Assembly (NCBI GenBank): GCA_025890175.1
Contig: JANPYM010000010.1
Coordinates: 339,498-403,497, forward strand
Direction: 5' to 3'
Length of the DNA stretch: 64,000 nucleotides
DNA from: Ciborinia camelliae
Taxonomy: Eukaryota; Ascomycota; Leotiomycetes; Helotiales; Sclerotiniaceae
Positions 33,751-47,090 of the stretch are shown in pieces. How positions within the stretch are numbered: position 1 is the first letter of the stretch; each line of letters opens with the position of its first letter. A program made the translations under genes and the position numbers. The notes under the pieces are model-generated. The model was not told where the DNA came from and ran no database searches. It saw only the letters and a program-made list of their open reading frames with translations.

Positions 33751-35953
33751 TCTATTGAGTTCCTTCAACTTAAAGACTACCCCTGCTTGCACCAATCATA
33801 TAAGATTATACAATAACCAAGATGATGTATGATTTGAATTGCTTGAATTGAATATTTCTTTGACAATGACAATGACAATGAGAACAAGACAGATGTGGAA
33901 AGCTCTACTAGATATACTTTCTTAGAAATGTTATTAATATTCTGCCCTTGATCCATAGACAATGGTATCATCAAAGCATCCAGATACTTATACAGCAATT
34001 GTATAGTATAAGATGCGAGAGGTATTCTCAGGAGCTCTTAAACTGCATACTAATGGTAGCTTGCGAGGGGTTGGCCCAAGTAGCCATTGTCTGGAAAGGG
34101 CCCGATGTTATCATATGGGAGAGCAATTAATTCAAGGTCTTTGAGTATTATCTACTTTCTCAATGTCATAATATTGTCACTTCTGGATGACTCGGTACCC
34201 AAACGTTGCATCTGATGTCGGTACCCGCAGGGCAAACGGCAAGGGGCAAGGGGCAAGGTATCCTAGCTGATGGAGAGTCCAGTCCCGGGGATTTTGACAT
34301 ATGATTGAAACTCCAAACGGTATGTCAGGCTTGGGAATATATATCTGATGGTACCTTTCGTCTGACCGGGACGGAAGATATAGATCATACATAGGCCCAC
34401 GAGCAGTTGCTTTGAAAGATTCATGCTCAACGATGATCATTGGCCAAGGGATTATCATTTCTTACATATGCATCAAGTGAACTAGCTCAAGAATAGAGGG
34501 GCAGATAAAGATCAGCTCCGGGATTTTGGGGTCGTGCAAATAGAAGACTTGTCCATACATAGCATTGGTTGTAGCTTTCACATGATTATGCAGTTCAGCA
34601 TGCAGCTTTCGAATTGTTCCAAATCATCCCAACGAAATCTGTGATACTCTCCAACATATTGCCCATGCACGATTCTAAGGCAGAATCTATTAAATATGTT
34701 GATCGCTCGGGATGCTCGAGTTGAACGGGTATCCTTGGGTTAAGTGAGCATCTTGCACACCTTGCATCGGAAAAATCAATGGCTTCCATGTCCGAACTTC
34801 TTCATAAATCATAAATACCACATGGCTTTCAACGGTCAAGGGTATAAGGCTGAGTACAGCTCGAAACTCACTTTGGACAAAAAGGGGAAGCCTTCGATCT
34901 TGGGACACAAGAAGGAAAGATGATGTTTGAAATGCCAATTGCCGTCGCTAGCGATGCAATTGTCCTTTTCTAGAACGATGCAGGAGAGAGCGGGGTAAAG
35001 AGTATTCAAATTTAGCCAATAAACATTGAATAGCCTTGAGACCCAAAGGCAATTCTTGTATCGTGAACAATGTTCTGTGCTGAATGATTGAATAAGGAGA
35101 GACTTCTCGGTAGTATCTGATGTGGTCAATTTGGCCCAGTGGTGATAAAGGTCACCGTACCAGGCCCAAATTTACCTAGTCTGTGACCAGGATACGTACT
35201 TCCAAGGTAGATTCCTTCCTCTTTATATTTGGGGCAGTCTACGTACTTTTCATTCAATTGAACCTTCACTTCAATACATTTCTTACCAAACCTACAGAGT
35301 TAAGCCATTTGAGGACTTGAGAGCATGAAAGATTACAAGTCCGGTGTCATTATGCATGATTTAACGGCAGGGCGGCTACTCTAGTGTGTTTGCAGCGAAC
35401 AGGATATCAGGAATGAATCCGAGTCTATTGACAGCTGCTGTGATCCGACGGATGCCGTCAGTTAGACCTGGGTATAGTCGAGAAGAAGTAATTCGTGATA
35501 TGATGAGTATCCATCTGACTGACCATAGTTTGTAGCTGTTACCCCTTCATTAGATGGGATTTTACGTTGTACGGGCCAATTCTATATTTACCATCTATCA
35601 AACACATACTGGGCCATAGGTACTTAACTTTCGTTTGTTTAATACCAAATACGAATACAAATACACTTGAAATGGATCCCAAGTATTAAATATCCGACTT
35701 CACTTCCAAAATATCACCTGTTTCATTCAAACTTCAACTTCGCCGCAATTTACCATAGCTCAGGGCTTGGCCCATTGGAGCAACATCAATTTTTGATAAA
35801 TGCACCAAAATCAAATTAACCCCCTAAACAAAGACCAAACAGCAACTAAGAACAACAGTAGAAATCATTTCAGACACATTTTACTTTCCTTTTCCAGTCT
35901 CTCATACATACATATTACATCCGACAAAAGCTAGGGAAGGGGAAGGGTTGACG
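33751..35953. other. Divergent intergenic region, no gene seen
   Basis: About 2.2 kb between the minus-strand 1539-residue gene and the plus-strand mitochondrial ATPase. ORFs here are short and without support. It must contain both promoters. Confidence 0.45.
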
Positions 35954-38181
35954 ATGCAACCTTCATTCTTTCACAAATCCGTGGCCAAAAGAACCTTACA
36001 TGCCCATACAACGCGCTATTGGTTACAAACACGAAAGCCTATCATCACACAATTACGAGCACGATGTATCTCGACGGAAACGGCTCCAGAATCTAAATCA
36101 ACTGGTTCCAATCCTGAAAAGCGTGAGTTTGCCCTTACAGTCTTTTGAATTTCTCCGTACTAGCCGTGTACTACTCCGTACTTGGCATTCTGGCATTCAT
36201 TTTCATCGGAAGTCAGTTTTCAATGGGGCTGTCTCACTTTATCTGTGGCCCAAATTTCTGTCTGCTTTTGCATCCATGGCAACCAGCATCGCATAAGCTA
36301 TGTAACATGCTTCAAATAGATTAATCGGATGATACCGATCTTCTAGAACTTCTGCAACGAAAGATGGCGCATATCGGTTAGACATTGACATAGCTCCAAA
36401 CACGTGAAAAGCACGTGCTATCGACGAGGCGCACCTCTTACTTTCAACATTTGTTATATTTGAGGGGTCTTCATCTGACAATATGCACAGGTACTCCTGA
36501 GACGGAACCAGGCAATAATAATTACAAAAATACTAGAGAAGATTCATCATCACATGATGGACCTCTTAATCTTAGGGCAAAAATGTTGGAAGCAGCAGCC
36601 ACAGCCTTTGCATCCATCATCGTCCTCGGAACAGGATTTGCTGTAGGAGGCTACCTCTATCACAGGTTTTACAAGTGGATGGTTCTTCATAAGATGGAAA
36701 TTGCCTTCAAGCCAGGGGATCCAGTTTTAGTTCTCGCTTCCACGACGAAACCGTTGCCAAAAAATGCAGCTAATGATGATGAACACTGGATACATCGAGC
36801 GGAGCAAGAAAAGATTGATAGGATAGTTAATGGGGAAGAGCGTGGGCACTATCATCTTTTGATTGGAGAAAAGGGTGTAGGCAAATCTAGTATGTTGCTG
36901 GAAGCTATGCAGAAGATTGACGGTGAAGGAGTTAGCATGTTTGAAGCACATGCGGACCCCGAAATCTTCAGAGTACGTCTAGGAAAAGCTTTGAATTTTG
37001 AGTTCCATGAGGACTACATCGGATCTTACTTCTCTGAAAGAGGACCTAGGGATAGCACTGCTCTGTTGGATATTGAACGGGCGATGAATAAATTGGAGAA
37101 GGTCGCGTTAATGAGACGAAACTCCGGTCGCGGGCCTCTGGTAAGTTGACAAATCTCTTTCCTTTATGATCTCTTGGTATTTTGGTCGGCGTATTCTCTG
37201 GAAAATGTGCTGACACTCGTGACCTCAGGTTGTGATCATCAATGCCGTACATCTTCTCCGAGATGATGAGAATGGCAAAGACCTGCTTGAGCTGTTACAA
37301 CAGCGAGCTGAACAATGGGCTGCGGCTAACCTAGTCACTATGGTCTTCAACAGCGATGACTATTGGGTCTATGAAAGACTGAAGCTACTAGCAACCCGTA
37401 TGGAGGTCACTACCATTCCAGATCTTCCACGTGGGCTAGCAGTGTCTGCCCTTCAAAGATATCGCCAAAAATACTACTCCGAAACACCTTCCTCTGAAAT
37501 CCTAAATGAAGTCTACAACAGAGTGGGCGGTCGTCTGACGTTCTTGAACCGAGTTGCCAAATCCTCAAATATGCTTGAAACATGCAATGACATCATTGAT
37601 ACCGAAAGACGATGGTTTTTAAATCAATGTTGGATCTTAGGAATGGAAATGGATGATGATGTTATGGATCAACAAAAATATGCTGCAAGTATCACCTCAA
37701 TCCAAATGATCTCTCATATTAACCATTCAAATAGTCCGCAGCCATGGTCTTGGCCCAAGCACTCGTCGCCGCAGAAAAAGATACCCCCTCCTATGTCGAC
37801 GATGGTTCCCACAACATCCCCGAGATTCCCTTACACAAAGCTCGTCAAATCATGACTCGAGCAGACTTCATCCAGCAATACGATCATGTGAATCTCTTTA
37901 CAATTACATCTAAAGCCATGGTTCGAGCCGATTCCGTACCGATGCAACAAGCATTCAGAAGTATCTGCGCCGAAGAAGGATTTGAAGAACATCTTCAAGG
38001 GACTTTACAAAGAATTTCTGACATTGAAAGCTTAGGTAGAACGAGAGAGATTGTTGCAAAGGATTTGGTTTTGGGCGGTAAGTATAAGATTACGATGAGT
38101 GATGGGGAGAAGAGGGGATCGAAAGTTACTGAAGTTACGCTGGAGGAGAAGCCGGAAGAGGGAGATGGTGATGATAAGTAA
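35954..38181 (+). CDS. Mitochondrial P-loop ATPase of the fungal AAA type
   Basis: Four exons: 35954-36122, 36491-37140, 37229-37688 and 37742-38181. All introns are GT-AG with frame kept (phases 1, 0, 1); the first is unusually long (368 bp). The product has 572 residues. The N-terminus is basic, Ser/Thr-rich and free of acidic residues for about 40 residues, like a mitochondrial presequence. Next comes a hydrophobic span (about residues 91-113, ATAFASIIVLGTGFAVGGYL) suggesting a membrane anchor. Walker A is GEKGVGKSS (about 177-185). A Walker B-like VVIINAVHLL follows the third exon start. The C-terminal ~130 residues resemble the winged-helix domain that fungal proteins of this class carry. 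Probable inner-membrane or matrix ATPase; substrate unknown. Not one of the classic AAA proteases: no protease motif. Confidence 0.8.
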
Positions 38182-38688
38182 GGTGCTGATATTTTGGATT
38201 GAAAGTCTGGGGATGTAGGATAGTATGTGGTGCATATATAAAAGCGATTTAGTGGGAGCTCAAACTGCTAGTTGAATAAATGGTAACAGTCATGAAATTT
38301 TCTGGAAACTTAATACATTACATTTTCAACATTGCATACACATTATTTAAGAGTTTAATATGAATAAAAGGATAGAAAACCCTACCTAGTATACTCAAGT
38401 CTTGGGAAGAAAGTGTCGCACGTGACATGCTTTATACAGCCCCTGGAAGCCCCTGGAAGCCCGAAGTCTTGCCATGGATCCCAACATGGTTGCTCGGGAC
38501 CTTACTCAACTAGCGGCCGCTAGAGAGAAATCCAATTGATCCTCCAAAAATTAAAATCTGAGACTATCAGTACGCGCCGGAAGTTAATTGAAGTCAATTA
38601 TTGCGACACAACCCCTCCTTTGTATTTCGATTGACAATTTATCAACAAAATTTACAGAAAGCATTCTAAAGAACATGCTTTAGAAAGC
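38182..38688. other. Intergenic promoter region of the Reb1-like gene
   Basis: No ORF. Contains the tandem CCCCTGGAAGCCCCTGGAAG at 38441-38460 and a GCGGCCGC site at 38514. Confidence 0.5.
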
Positions 38689-41600
38689 ATGCTAGGTTGG
38701 GCCAAAGGATTGTTCTCCTCACAGGCTGAATCCAGATATTCACCAGAAGATCCTATAGAAGACCAAACCGATAAGATAATTGAAGGTAGGTCAAACTTTT
38801 TCAATATTTGTTTTTGGGAAACCCTAGATTGGTTACACACCCCAAGTGATCTTGACAAAATTGTGATCTGTGGAGAAAGCTAACTTGTTTGTTTTTGATG
38901 TTTAGAAACAGAAACAAGTCCCTTGAATAAGGATCTGGCCATGGATCCTCCTCGAGAACCCAAGAGTGACCAGCTTAGTGGTACAGACCAACACAATGGT
39001 ACCAGTACAAGAAAATCCAAGAAGAGTAAGAAAAAGAGTAAGAAGATTGGCGGTGCGGCGAGTGTTTTGCAGAGAGAATATGAAATTGCGAATAGCCAAA
39101 AAGACCCAGAGGATATTGGCGCGTCAGAACCAGATCCAGCTACTTCATTCACACCACCATCAGAGGAGAGGAGTAGACCACATCTTGATAATGGAATAGT
39201 GGACGAAGAATTACCTTCTGAGACTGGCACTGTAAAGTTGAGCTCAAAAAAGGAAAAGCGAAGACGGCAGAAGGCAAATCACGATACTCATGCTGAAAAT
39301 CGTAATGCAAATGGACAAGCGGCAGGTTCAGAGGGTTATTTGTCTGATCAAATTGGCGAGCCAGAAGAGTCACTTGAGTTGGCCAAAACTAAGCAGCCAA
39401 AATCGAAGCAAAAGCGCAAACATCGGAAGTCTCACCAAGAAGAATTGCAGATAGGTGTCGAAGATCATGGTTCAAATGAGATACTCGGTGCGGCGGAATT
39501 GGCAGATGCAGAAGATCAACAACTCGAATCCAAGATGCAGCAAGACTCTATCGCTCAGGAGGACACAACCACCCTTTCCAGCTCCAAGAAGAAGAAAAAG
39601 AAGAAGGGAAAGAAGTCGATTCCCAGGGAAGCAACAAATAGTGATATTGATCAAACTATGGCCGATGTAGAAATGACTGAGCAACAAGACATAGTCGTCC
39701 CAACAAGCCCAATTACGAAAAAGAAAGAGCGAAGCAAGAAACACAGATCTCATGCCTCGCATTCAGCATCACTGGATGAAGAGGAAATCCTACAGCCAGA
39801 GGAACCTGAAGTTGAAGAGGACTTGACTCGCGCAGTGGAAAAACTCAGAAAGAAGAAAAAGGCCAAGTCTGAAAAGGCAATCGCACTCGAAATTGCTGTA
39901 TCGGATGATGAGGCTCAAGATCAGGTAGAACACTCAATTGAGAAATCCAATTCGGTTGAGAGTGTGGATGACTATCCAGCAGAACAATTCCACCTCCCAA
40001 AGTCAAATACTGGCAAGAGAAAGAAATTACAACAATCCATTGAAGAAATTGCCATCCAGGAACCGGACACCGAAAGTCATGTTTCACACAAACCTACCAT
40101 CCCTCAACCAAAGGCCAAGAAATATATTGCCAAACCAAAGACTCCCAAAGTCAACCGAACAGAAGCTGGAGATGCAAGCTCAGCTGCTCTCTTAAATCAA
40201 TTAATTTCTGCACGAAAGAATCCTCAGTCAAGGTCAGAACCAGCTCTTCCATCTGAAAAGGCTCTTGGAAAGAGGCCTGCTCGTGATGAACCAGCTGAGC
40301 ACCAGTCAAAAAAAAGAAAGCAGATTGATGCAGATCCCAGAAATGGTGATATACGCTCAATGTTTTCTGATGATGCTACTCAACATGGAGGTTCAAGTGT
40401 AGCTGCATTAAAACCTAGCAAGAGAACGAGACTCTCTACTTCAAATGTTGAGGTGGGTGTCTCGTCCCCTGCAGTAAAAACAAGCCGTTCTGGAAACGAA
40501 GAAATGGCAGGTTGGACAGCAGCCGATAGAAGATCTGCTTCGGCTGGAAACAATCAAGAATCATCGGATGATGAGCCTGAGTTTGAGGGACAGATTGGCG
40601 AAGCGTCAGTTGTCCGTCGAAAGCGATACTTGCCCGTGGATGAGCCTTCCCTGGTTGCATTGGAGACACCCAAATCGGGCAAACAGCCAAAGCAAAAACA
40701 GGCGAAATCCGAAAAGTCATCTAGCAAAAAAACCGGCAAGGCCAAAAAGGATGCTTCATCTGAAGTCAAACCAAAACGCAGCAGAAGCCAATCTTTAACG
40801 AGACCTAAGGACGGAAATGGAAGACTCGGCGATGACGAAACAACCAGGATCGCAGACGCCGTAGAGTTATATCGCGCTGATAATGATTTGGAGCAGCAAG
40901 CTGTCAATGTAATTATCCAAGGAAATGCTTTATCAGACGGAAAGAAATTCTGGGATTTTATGAAGGAAGAAGTACCTGATGTTCCCAAGCGAAATCTTCA
41001 AAGTTGGTGCAGGAGGAATTTTCACAACTATGCAGCACGTGGTGTTTGGAGCACTGAACAAGATGAAGAATTGATGCAAGTCTTCAATAGAAAGCCCAAA
41101 AAGTGGTCTCTCATCGGTGCGGAACTCAACCGTTTGCCTGACGATTGTCGTGATCGGTGGAGAAATTACTTGTCTGTTACGAATCTAGAACTTGGCCCAT
41201 GGAAACTTGAGGAAGAACAACAGCTAAAGGACGCCGTAAAAAAATGTATCGATCTCATTCGCGAAGATAGACGTCGAGAGGGATTGCTCAAACCCGAGGA
41301 GGAAGATGACGATACTTATCACGAACAAGATATCAGCTGGATGAAAGTTAGTGAGCTTATGGACTTGTCCAGAAGTCATCTTCAGTGCTATCGAAAGTGG
41401 AAGGCAATCAAAGCCCGAGAGCAAGCTACCACGGACGATCTCGTTGCAGAACGTATTGTGATTAGCAATAGCTGGAAGAATCTTAAAAATTACCAGGATG
41501 CAAGCAAGACTCTAGCCGCCGAGAAATTACAGTTTCTAAGAGCTATCCGCGACAGCAAAGCAGGAGCAGAGAGCAAGATCGATTGGAGAGCAATTGACAA

Positions 41601-42579
41601 AAAGCTCGATAGGAACCACGAGGCAATGGAAATGAGAATCTGTCTTCGTGGCTTGTTGCAGAACATTCAAGGTCATACTAATAAGCCTCTCCAAGAGAAT
41701 GTTAAGCTACTGATCAAAGCATTCGAGGAATCAGCACCTCATGAACCTGAAGGTTATGTTGATTTACCCTTTGAATCGACTGGTCTCAAAAAGCGAACCA
41801 AGAGATCGAAGACAAGCTCTCTCTTTGAGAACAACCCTGAGCTCTACGATGTTGGCGGCAGCAGTTCTAAGCCCAAAATGAGAAATCGTATGCTGAAGAA
41901 GGACGAATCACAAGGAAATAGTAACTCCACCACCGCCGTGAATGATGGAGGTCTCAGTGATACGATTCAAGTGCCTGACTCTGCGAAGAAGGTCAAGCGC
42001 TCAGCGCCCGCCAAGAAATCAGCAAAAACATTTGCATTGAGCACTGAAAGAGTAATGGATAGTGACAGCGATGATGAAATACCAACCAGTGCACAGAAAT
42101 CTCAATCTGAAGACGAAGACGCCAACTTAGATTCCGAGGACGCGGAAATGGCCTATGCCCTGGAAGATTCGAACCAAGAAGATTCCAATCAATTGTCTGA
42201 TGAAGATGCTGAAGAAATGGCAGTCGATAACTCTCCATACAACCACCCTCCCATTGATTCTGATGATGATTCCGAGATGCAAGATGCAGATGTGCTGCAA
42301 GTTCCTGCTACGCCAGAGTACGAATTGCAAGAGGGATATAGCCAGGTTAGAGAGCAAAGTGCGGATCTTTATGAATCTGGCCAAGTTTATGAAATGGGTG
42401 AAGGCGAGGACGAGCGAGAGCAGATGCAGCGGGAGGAAGATGAAGAGAGTAACATGGATGACATGTCAGATATTCCAGCCAAAGTTGTGAAGAAGAAGAA
42501 TAAGAAGAAGGCGCCTGGCGTTAACGGTGAGGAAGATGTATATTTTGGCAGAGAGGTGAGCGTGGATCTAGATCAATAA
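38689..42579 (+). CDS. Reb1-like Myb-domain DNA-binding protein
   Basis: Two exons, 38689-38785 and 38906-42579, joined in phase 1 across a 120 bp intron (GTAGGT...TTTAG). The product has 1256 residues. Residues about 40-670 are Lys/Glu-rich with long KKKKKK-type patches. The DNA-binding part starts near 710: RNLQSWCRRNF, then a Myb repeat (GVWSTEQDEEL at about 745, KKWSLIGAEL, DDCRDRWRNY), a second repeat (GPWKLEEEQQL at about 797, with an acidic insertion), and a further SWMKV...CYRKW unit near 845-865. The CRDRWRNY signature is typical of the Reb1/TTF-1/Nsi1 family, which binds rDNA terminator sites for RNA polymerase I and also acts as general regulatory factors. The C-terminus is Asp/Glu-rich. 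The assignment to the family is firm; which family role it has is not. Confidence 0.85.
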
Positions 42580-43446
42580 ATGCAAAAGCGCGAGGAGATG
42601 AGTAGCGAGGGATGTACACACGTGTGCGACCAAAACATATTGATTGCTTGTTCATTGGCATGCGATTGAAGGATACCCGGAGAAGAGAAATCGGTCATTT
42701 TGAGGAGTCAAAGGTGTGTTATGATCATAGTTTTGTATGTTTTTTCGGCTGTGTAAGCTATTGCGTATCGAGGAGCATCAAAGCGAGTCAGGAAAAGCAG
42801 CGTGCATATACCAAATGAAGGAAAGCAGATGCAAATAGCATAGGAGATTTACTACCGAGTCATGAATCATGGTCATCAAGTATCATGGGTAGCTTAAATA
42901 AATACAAAGTACCGAAAAGAAGATTTTTTTTTCGCAATTGTCATGGGCTTTTCAATCCATCGATCATAATATTTTGAAAACACACATACATGTAGAATAC
43001 ATAACATCTTAGTGCAGTCGACCAAATTCTTTCAGACTTTCTTTATTGTAAACCCCCCAAATACCCTCCACTGCTACCCTGTTCTTATAATTCGATCCTC
43101 CCATCCATCCATGACCATGACCAAGACCAAGACCAAGAGCGTGACATTAGCCTAGGTACCTAAACCCCATCATTTTTTTATTACATCTTCTCTCCTTCAT
43201 ACTTTCATACTTTCATACATCAAAACGCAACGCAACCCACTCGTCCATTAATAACACATTATACGAAGACACAAGACGCAAGGTACAAGATGCAAGATGC
43301 AAGACCCAGGACCCCCTAAATTAAATTGAAACCCCCCCCAAAACTTACACTGCTTCGCTACGAAGACCTCTTAGAGTAAAGAAAACTAATCATCTCCTGC
43401 TTATAGTATCTTATCTTACATTGGTACCTGGTGGAAGAGAGGATAC
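42580..43446. other. Intergenic between convergent genes
   Basis: No supported gene. Contains short repeats: ATGACCATGACCAAGACCAAGACC near 43111, ATACTTTCATACTTTCATACATC near 43199 and a CAAG(A/G)TGCAAG run near 43280-43303. Probably two 3' UTRs. Confidence 0.5.
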
Positions 43447-44476
43447 TCAAGGAAAATCTTCTTCTTCTTCTTTGTCTTTGTCTTCTTCAATCCATCCTCT
43501 AAATCCCATGTCCGGCTCCTTATTATCTCTATCATTATTATAGCTTTCTTCCGAAATTGAAGATGAAGATGAAGATGACGATGAAGATGAAGCTGAAATC
43601 AAATTCAAATTCAAATTCATATTCATATCGATGGAATTAGTCAACTGGGAAGACTGATCTATATTCATATCTGTCGTTTTGCTTCCTGCATCGCGAGGGA
43701 TGAAGTTCTGTTGTTTGTTTTCTTCTTGTTTTTCTCCTCCTCCTCTTTCTACTGCAGGTATGATGAAATTTTCTCCCGGTAAAGTTTCCTGGAAGTTCGA
43801 CGCATGTTGCGTTTCTGGAATGATATCATTACCATCATCTTCTTCTTCTCCTAAGTTGTGGAAGAATTGTTGGAGGTGGGTGGATTCTAGGTGTGTGAGG
43901 TGGGTGAGGTGGGTGAGGTGTGTGAAGTGGTGCGTGGTACGAGGTATCATGGAGATTTGGGATGGATGGGGATTGGGGAATTTGGAGGCGAGGTGGGGGT
44001 TGCGGAGGGGTGTGAATGTGTAGTTCTTTTCATTATCATCTTCCTCTTCATCCTCGTCTTCGATGTCTATGTCTATGTCCATGTCCATGTCGTGCATGTC
44101 CATATCACGACAGGAGAGATCGCTGCTCGTATCCAAGGAAGACCCATCATTTTCTGCGCCCCGAAGATAATGACGCGACATAGCAGCCTCAAGCCTAGCG
44201 CCACTCGAGGTTTCGGGTAAGGCTTCAGGCATGGATGTACTAAAGTGCATTAGTGCAGTCTTAGATCTTGGTAAAGCTGGGCACATACACAATTGTTGGC
44301 GGGATCACTTTCCCCGACGAACAAGTAGGTTTTGGGCCCCCTGGCGGTGGACCGCATGTAATTTCTCCATTGTCTGATATCGTGGTTTCGGACATTAATA
44401 TCCAGCCGCCGCCATTTTCATCTTCAGGAGGAGATGGAGAATTGCTGGCAGAAGAAGTGTTGGTCTCGGGTATCAT
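43447..44476 (-). CDS. Low-complexity hypothetical protein, 326 residues
   Basis: Two minus-strand exons: 44289-44476 and 43447-44239. The 49 bp intron (GTATGT...TTTAG, branch CTAAT) joins in phase 2. I start at ATG 44476 because the open frame upstream begins only with TTG. The protein has no recognisable fold: DMDMHDMDMDIDIDIEDEDEE near residue 105, a HLTHLTHLTHLTHL repeat in the middle, MNMNLNLNL, a run of about 13 serines and an acidic tail. All these come from trinucleotide or hexanucleotide repeats in the DNA. Translation is supported by frame and splice; function unknown. Confidence 0.5.
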
Positions 44477-46113
44477 CGTAGTCGGTGTATATATACGTAT
44501 GATCGGACAAGAAAAGCTACCTTGGACTTTCAAAATGGGGGATGGGGCCAGTAATGGGGATCATCATCTGAAAAGGGATTGATCGACAGTAGATATGATA
44601 TGGGATTGAGATTTCACAACGGGATGGAGCGTGTGATACTTTCTTTATACAAAGGGATATCGGGCGAGGGGACGGGAAAGCCAAAGAAAAAGTCACAGTG
44701 TGAACACGGGATATTGAGTAAATATTGATATGATACTATAGGTATACGCTATGGTATTGTAAGGCGTGCGATGTGCTTCGGTGGGTGGAAAGGGAAAGTA
44801 TACCGGTATCCATATCCATATCCATATTGATTCATGATCAAGTAAATCTTCACGTGTGAATTGTCGTCGTTTCGTGATATGACATGATAAACGTGTGATG
44901 TGAGGCAAAGTAGACCTCAAGGTAAAAGGGGAGGAATTGAGCCTGATGTTCCAGAAGGGAAAAAGAAAGGAATCCTTCGGGGCAAGGAAATTACCTAGTC
45001 GATCTTGATCCCTCCCAAATATCTGCAACCCAAGTCCACGAATCGTGAGGCTGTAATCTATCCGTACAACACAACACAACACATGAAAAGTCTCCTGGAC
45101 CCTCTGATTCCGAATGACTGTCCGACTCACGAACTCGAAAGGCCGTCGGATTTCTTCAAGATGTGACCCATAATACAAAGACAATCCGAAAGAGACTGCG
45201 CCGCCACACAACATCTCATCTCGCATACTGGATGAAATAGTAAGCTCACAACTTAATCTCGGGATTCATTTTCCACCCTACCTTAAGCCTGCCTCCTTCA
45301 AATTCTCCATCCAAGACCTCCAAACCAAACAAAAAGCCATAATGACCATACAGACAACATGTTCGATGAAAGATTTAGGTAACAGATATTTATTCCCTCA
45401 TTCAAATACAAAAGAAAAGAAAAGGCGGACAAAGGGGTATAAATAAGTTAGGGGATTCAGGTGAAACTGAAGATATCGGTCCGAGGAACTCGCTCAAGTC
45501 CAATTGTCACACAAGGCTGAAGGATTTAAGTAGAGACATATGGCTTGTTATGGATGTGAATGAGGGTCATGGGGGAAGATATGCGAGACATAGAAGAAAA
45601 AAATGAAAGAGATCATCCACCGGGGCGTAGTGGCTGTGCCTCACTGTGGCGGCGGCACAGCAACTGCATAGAGAAAGGATGCATCGTGGATCCCGATGAC
45701 ATGAATACGGGGGCATTGGCATGAATACAGGAAGCCTGACAGTCCTCGTGATGTGATAGCGAATGTGAATACATTATAATGACTATTAATTGAGTATATT
45801 ACTCTTCCACTTTTGATACAACAAAGGGCATTCGCCTAAAACACCTTGAAATGCCCCAAATGCACGAACCTGCATGGCTAGCAACATCGGGCGTATTGGG
45901 TCGCCCCGAGTCCGTTGCCTTCAATGGAGCTTTGGGAGTTGCATGTGCCAGCACATATCAGGTATCAGAGAATTGCCTGCATTCTCTCTTTTCAAATCCA
46001 GAACCGCAATCCTAAGCTCCGTCTATCCTTATCCACCCATGAAGAATCCATTCCTGTCATAACCAAAGAAAGGCAGCTCATTCCGACATAGAAACAGCAG
46101 CATATAGTAGACA
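44477..46113. other. Intergenic, no supported gene
   Basis: Contains a minus-strand open frame at 44693-45226 without coding character. Short repeat CCATATCCATATCCATATTG at 44809-44828 and ACACAACACAACACA at 45065-45079. No RNA gene seen. Confidence 0.4.
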
Positions 46114-46401
46114 TCAGCCTGAAGTCGTCGATTCAGTCTTTTCTCCTTGAGAGCCGGAGGTCATATTCCTACGTAACATTTCCAATTGCATGTCCAAAAG
46201 GCAAGGGGATTCCACAGAACCACACATGAAAGAGTTATTCTGGGACATCTTGGCCTTTCTTGCGCGGGCTTGTCGCTGCTTATTCTCATGCTCCAAGGAT
46301 TGCAGTTGTTGTTGATATTCATTGAGAGAATTCATGGTGTTATCAGGAATGATGACTTGGAATTGAAACTCGCAGTCTTTTTGACAGCCACCAATGGGCA
46401 T
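46114..46401 (-). CDS. Small coiled-coil-like candidate protein, 95 residues
   Basis: Open frame from ATG 46401. A Gln/Glu/Lys/Arg-rich helix-prone middle (LNEYQQQLQSLEHENKQRQ) suggests a short coiled coil, and there are five cysteines. No splice or domain support, and the frame stays open to 46434 without an ATG, so an upstream exon is possible. It lies 690 bp downstream of VMA12 on the same strand. Could be spurious. Confidence 0.35.
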   Translation of the reverse strand: MPIGGCQKDCEFQFQVIIPDNTMNSLNEYQQQLQSLEHENKQRQARARKAKMSQNNSFMCGSVESPCLLDMQLEMLRRNMTSGSQGEKTESTTSG

Positions 46402-46434
46402 TAATGATTGCGTTGAACGAGAGTGTGGTTGCAC

Positions 46435-47090
46435 GTCTCAGAGGAAGCCTCGATAGATTGATTATATCGCCAAAATCTCAGTCGACGGCTCCGAAATGAA
46501 TCTTAAGGTGAGTTGATAGCAAGAGATAGACGGAGAGGTGCACCGAGAAGAATGTTTGATGGTTATGAATTGTACTTTATGTACTTGTTGGAATGGGACA
46601 ATCCCGTATCTAAAAATAGATTTTGGTTGGATTCTAAACAAAAGTCTCCTAACTCGTGATACAGGCAAAAGTGGATTGTTCTTTACTAGAAAGAATGTGA
46701 TTGACTGCTATGAGAAATTTATGAGGATATTATCAACTTAATATATATTCTCATGATAGTTAAAAGATATGTCTCGCTGACATTCTCTAACGTTACCGGC
46801 TTTTGTGGGATGCGATGAAGCATTCCTCTACACTCCTCTGTTTCGTCAATTAGCCGCTTGTCTCAAAGTCTTCGCCGCATATACTTCTACTTTTGGGACC
46901 AATAGCTACCTACAATATCTCTAGTAAACACGGTAGACTTTTGTATCTCTTTTAAATTGGTAACGGGTTCCAACCTGCTGTAAGCCGTAAAACTCCCTTT
47001 TTTGTTACAGAGCCATTAAAATCGTGTGACGTTGTAGCTAACATAGAGCACACCTCGAAGAATTCCAAAACGAAGCTTACTGAGCTTGTA
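46435..47090. other. Intergenic, no gene seen
   Basis: A/T-rich spacer and presumed 3' UTR of VMA12. No ORF with support. Confidence 0.45.

Noticed and set aside
36239..36481. 80-codon antisense frame in the long first intron of the mitochondrial ATPase
   Set aside because: It begins only with TTG, has no splice or domain support, and the intron signals around it are good.
44693..45226. 177-codon minus-strand frame
   Set aside because: Composition and residue order look random; no homology recalled and no neighbouring exon.
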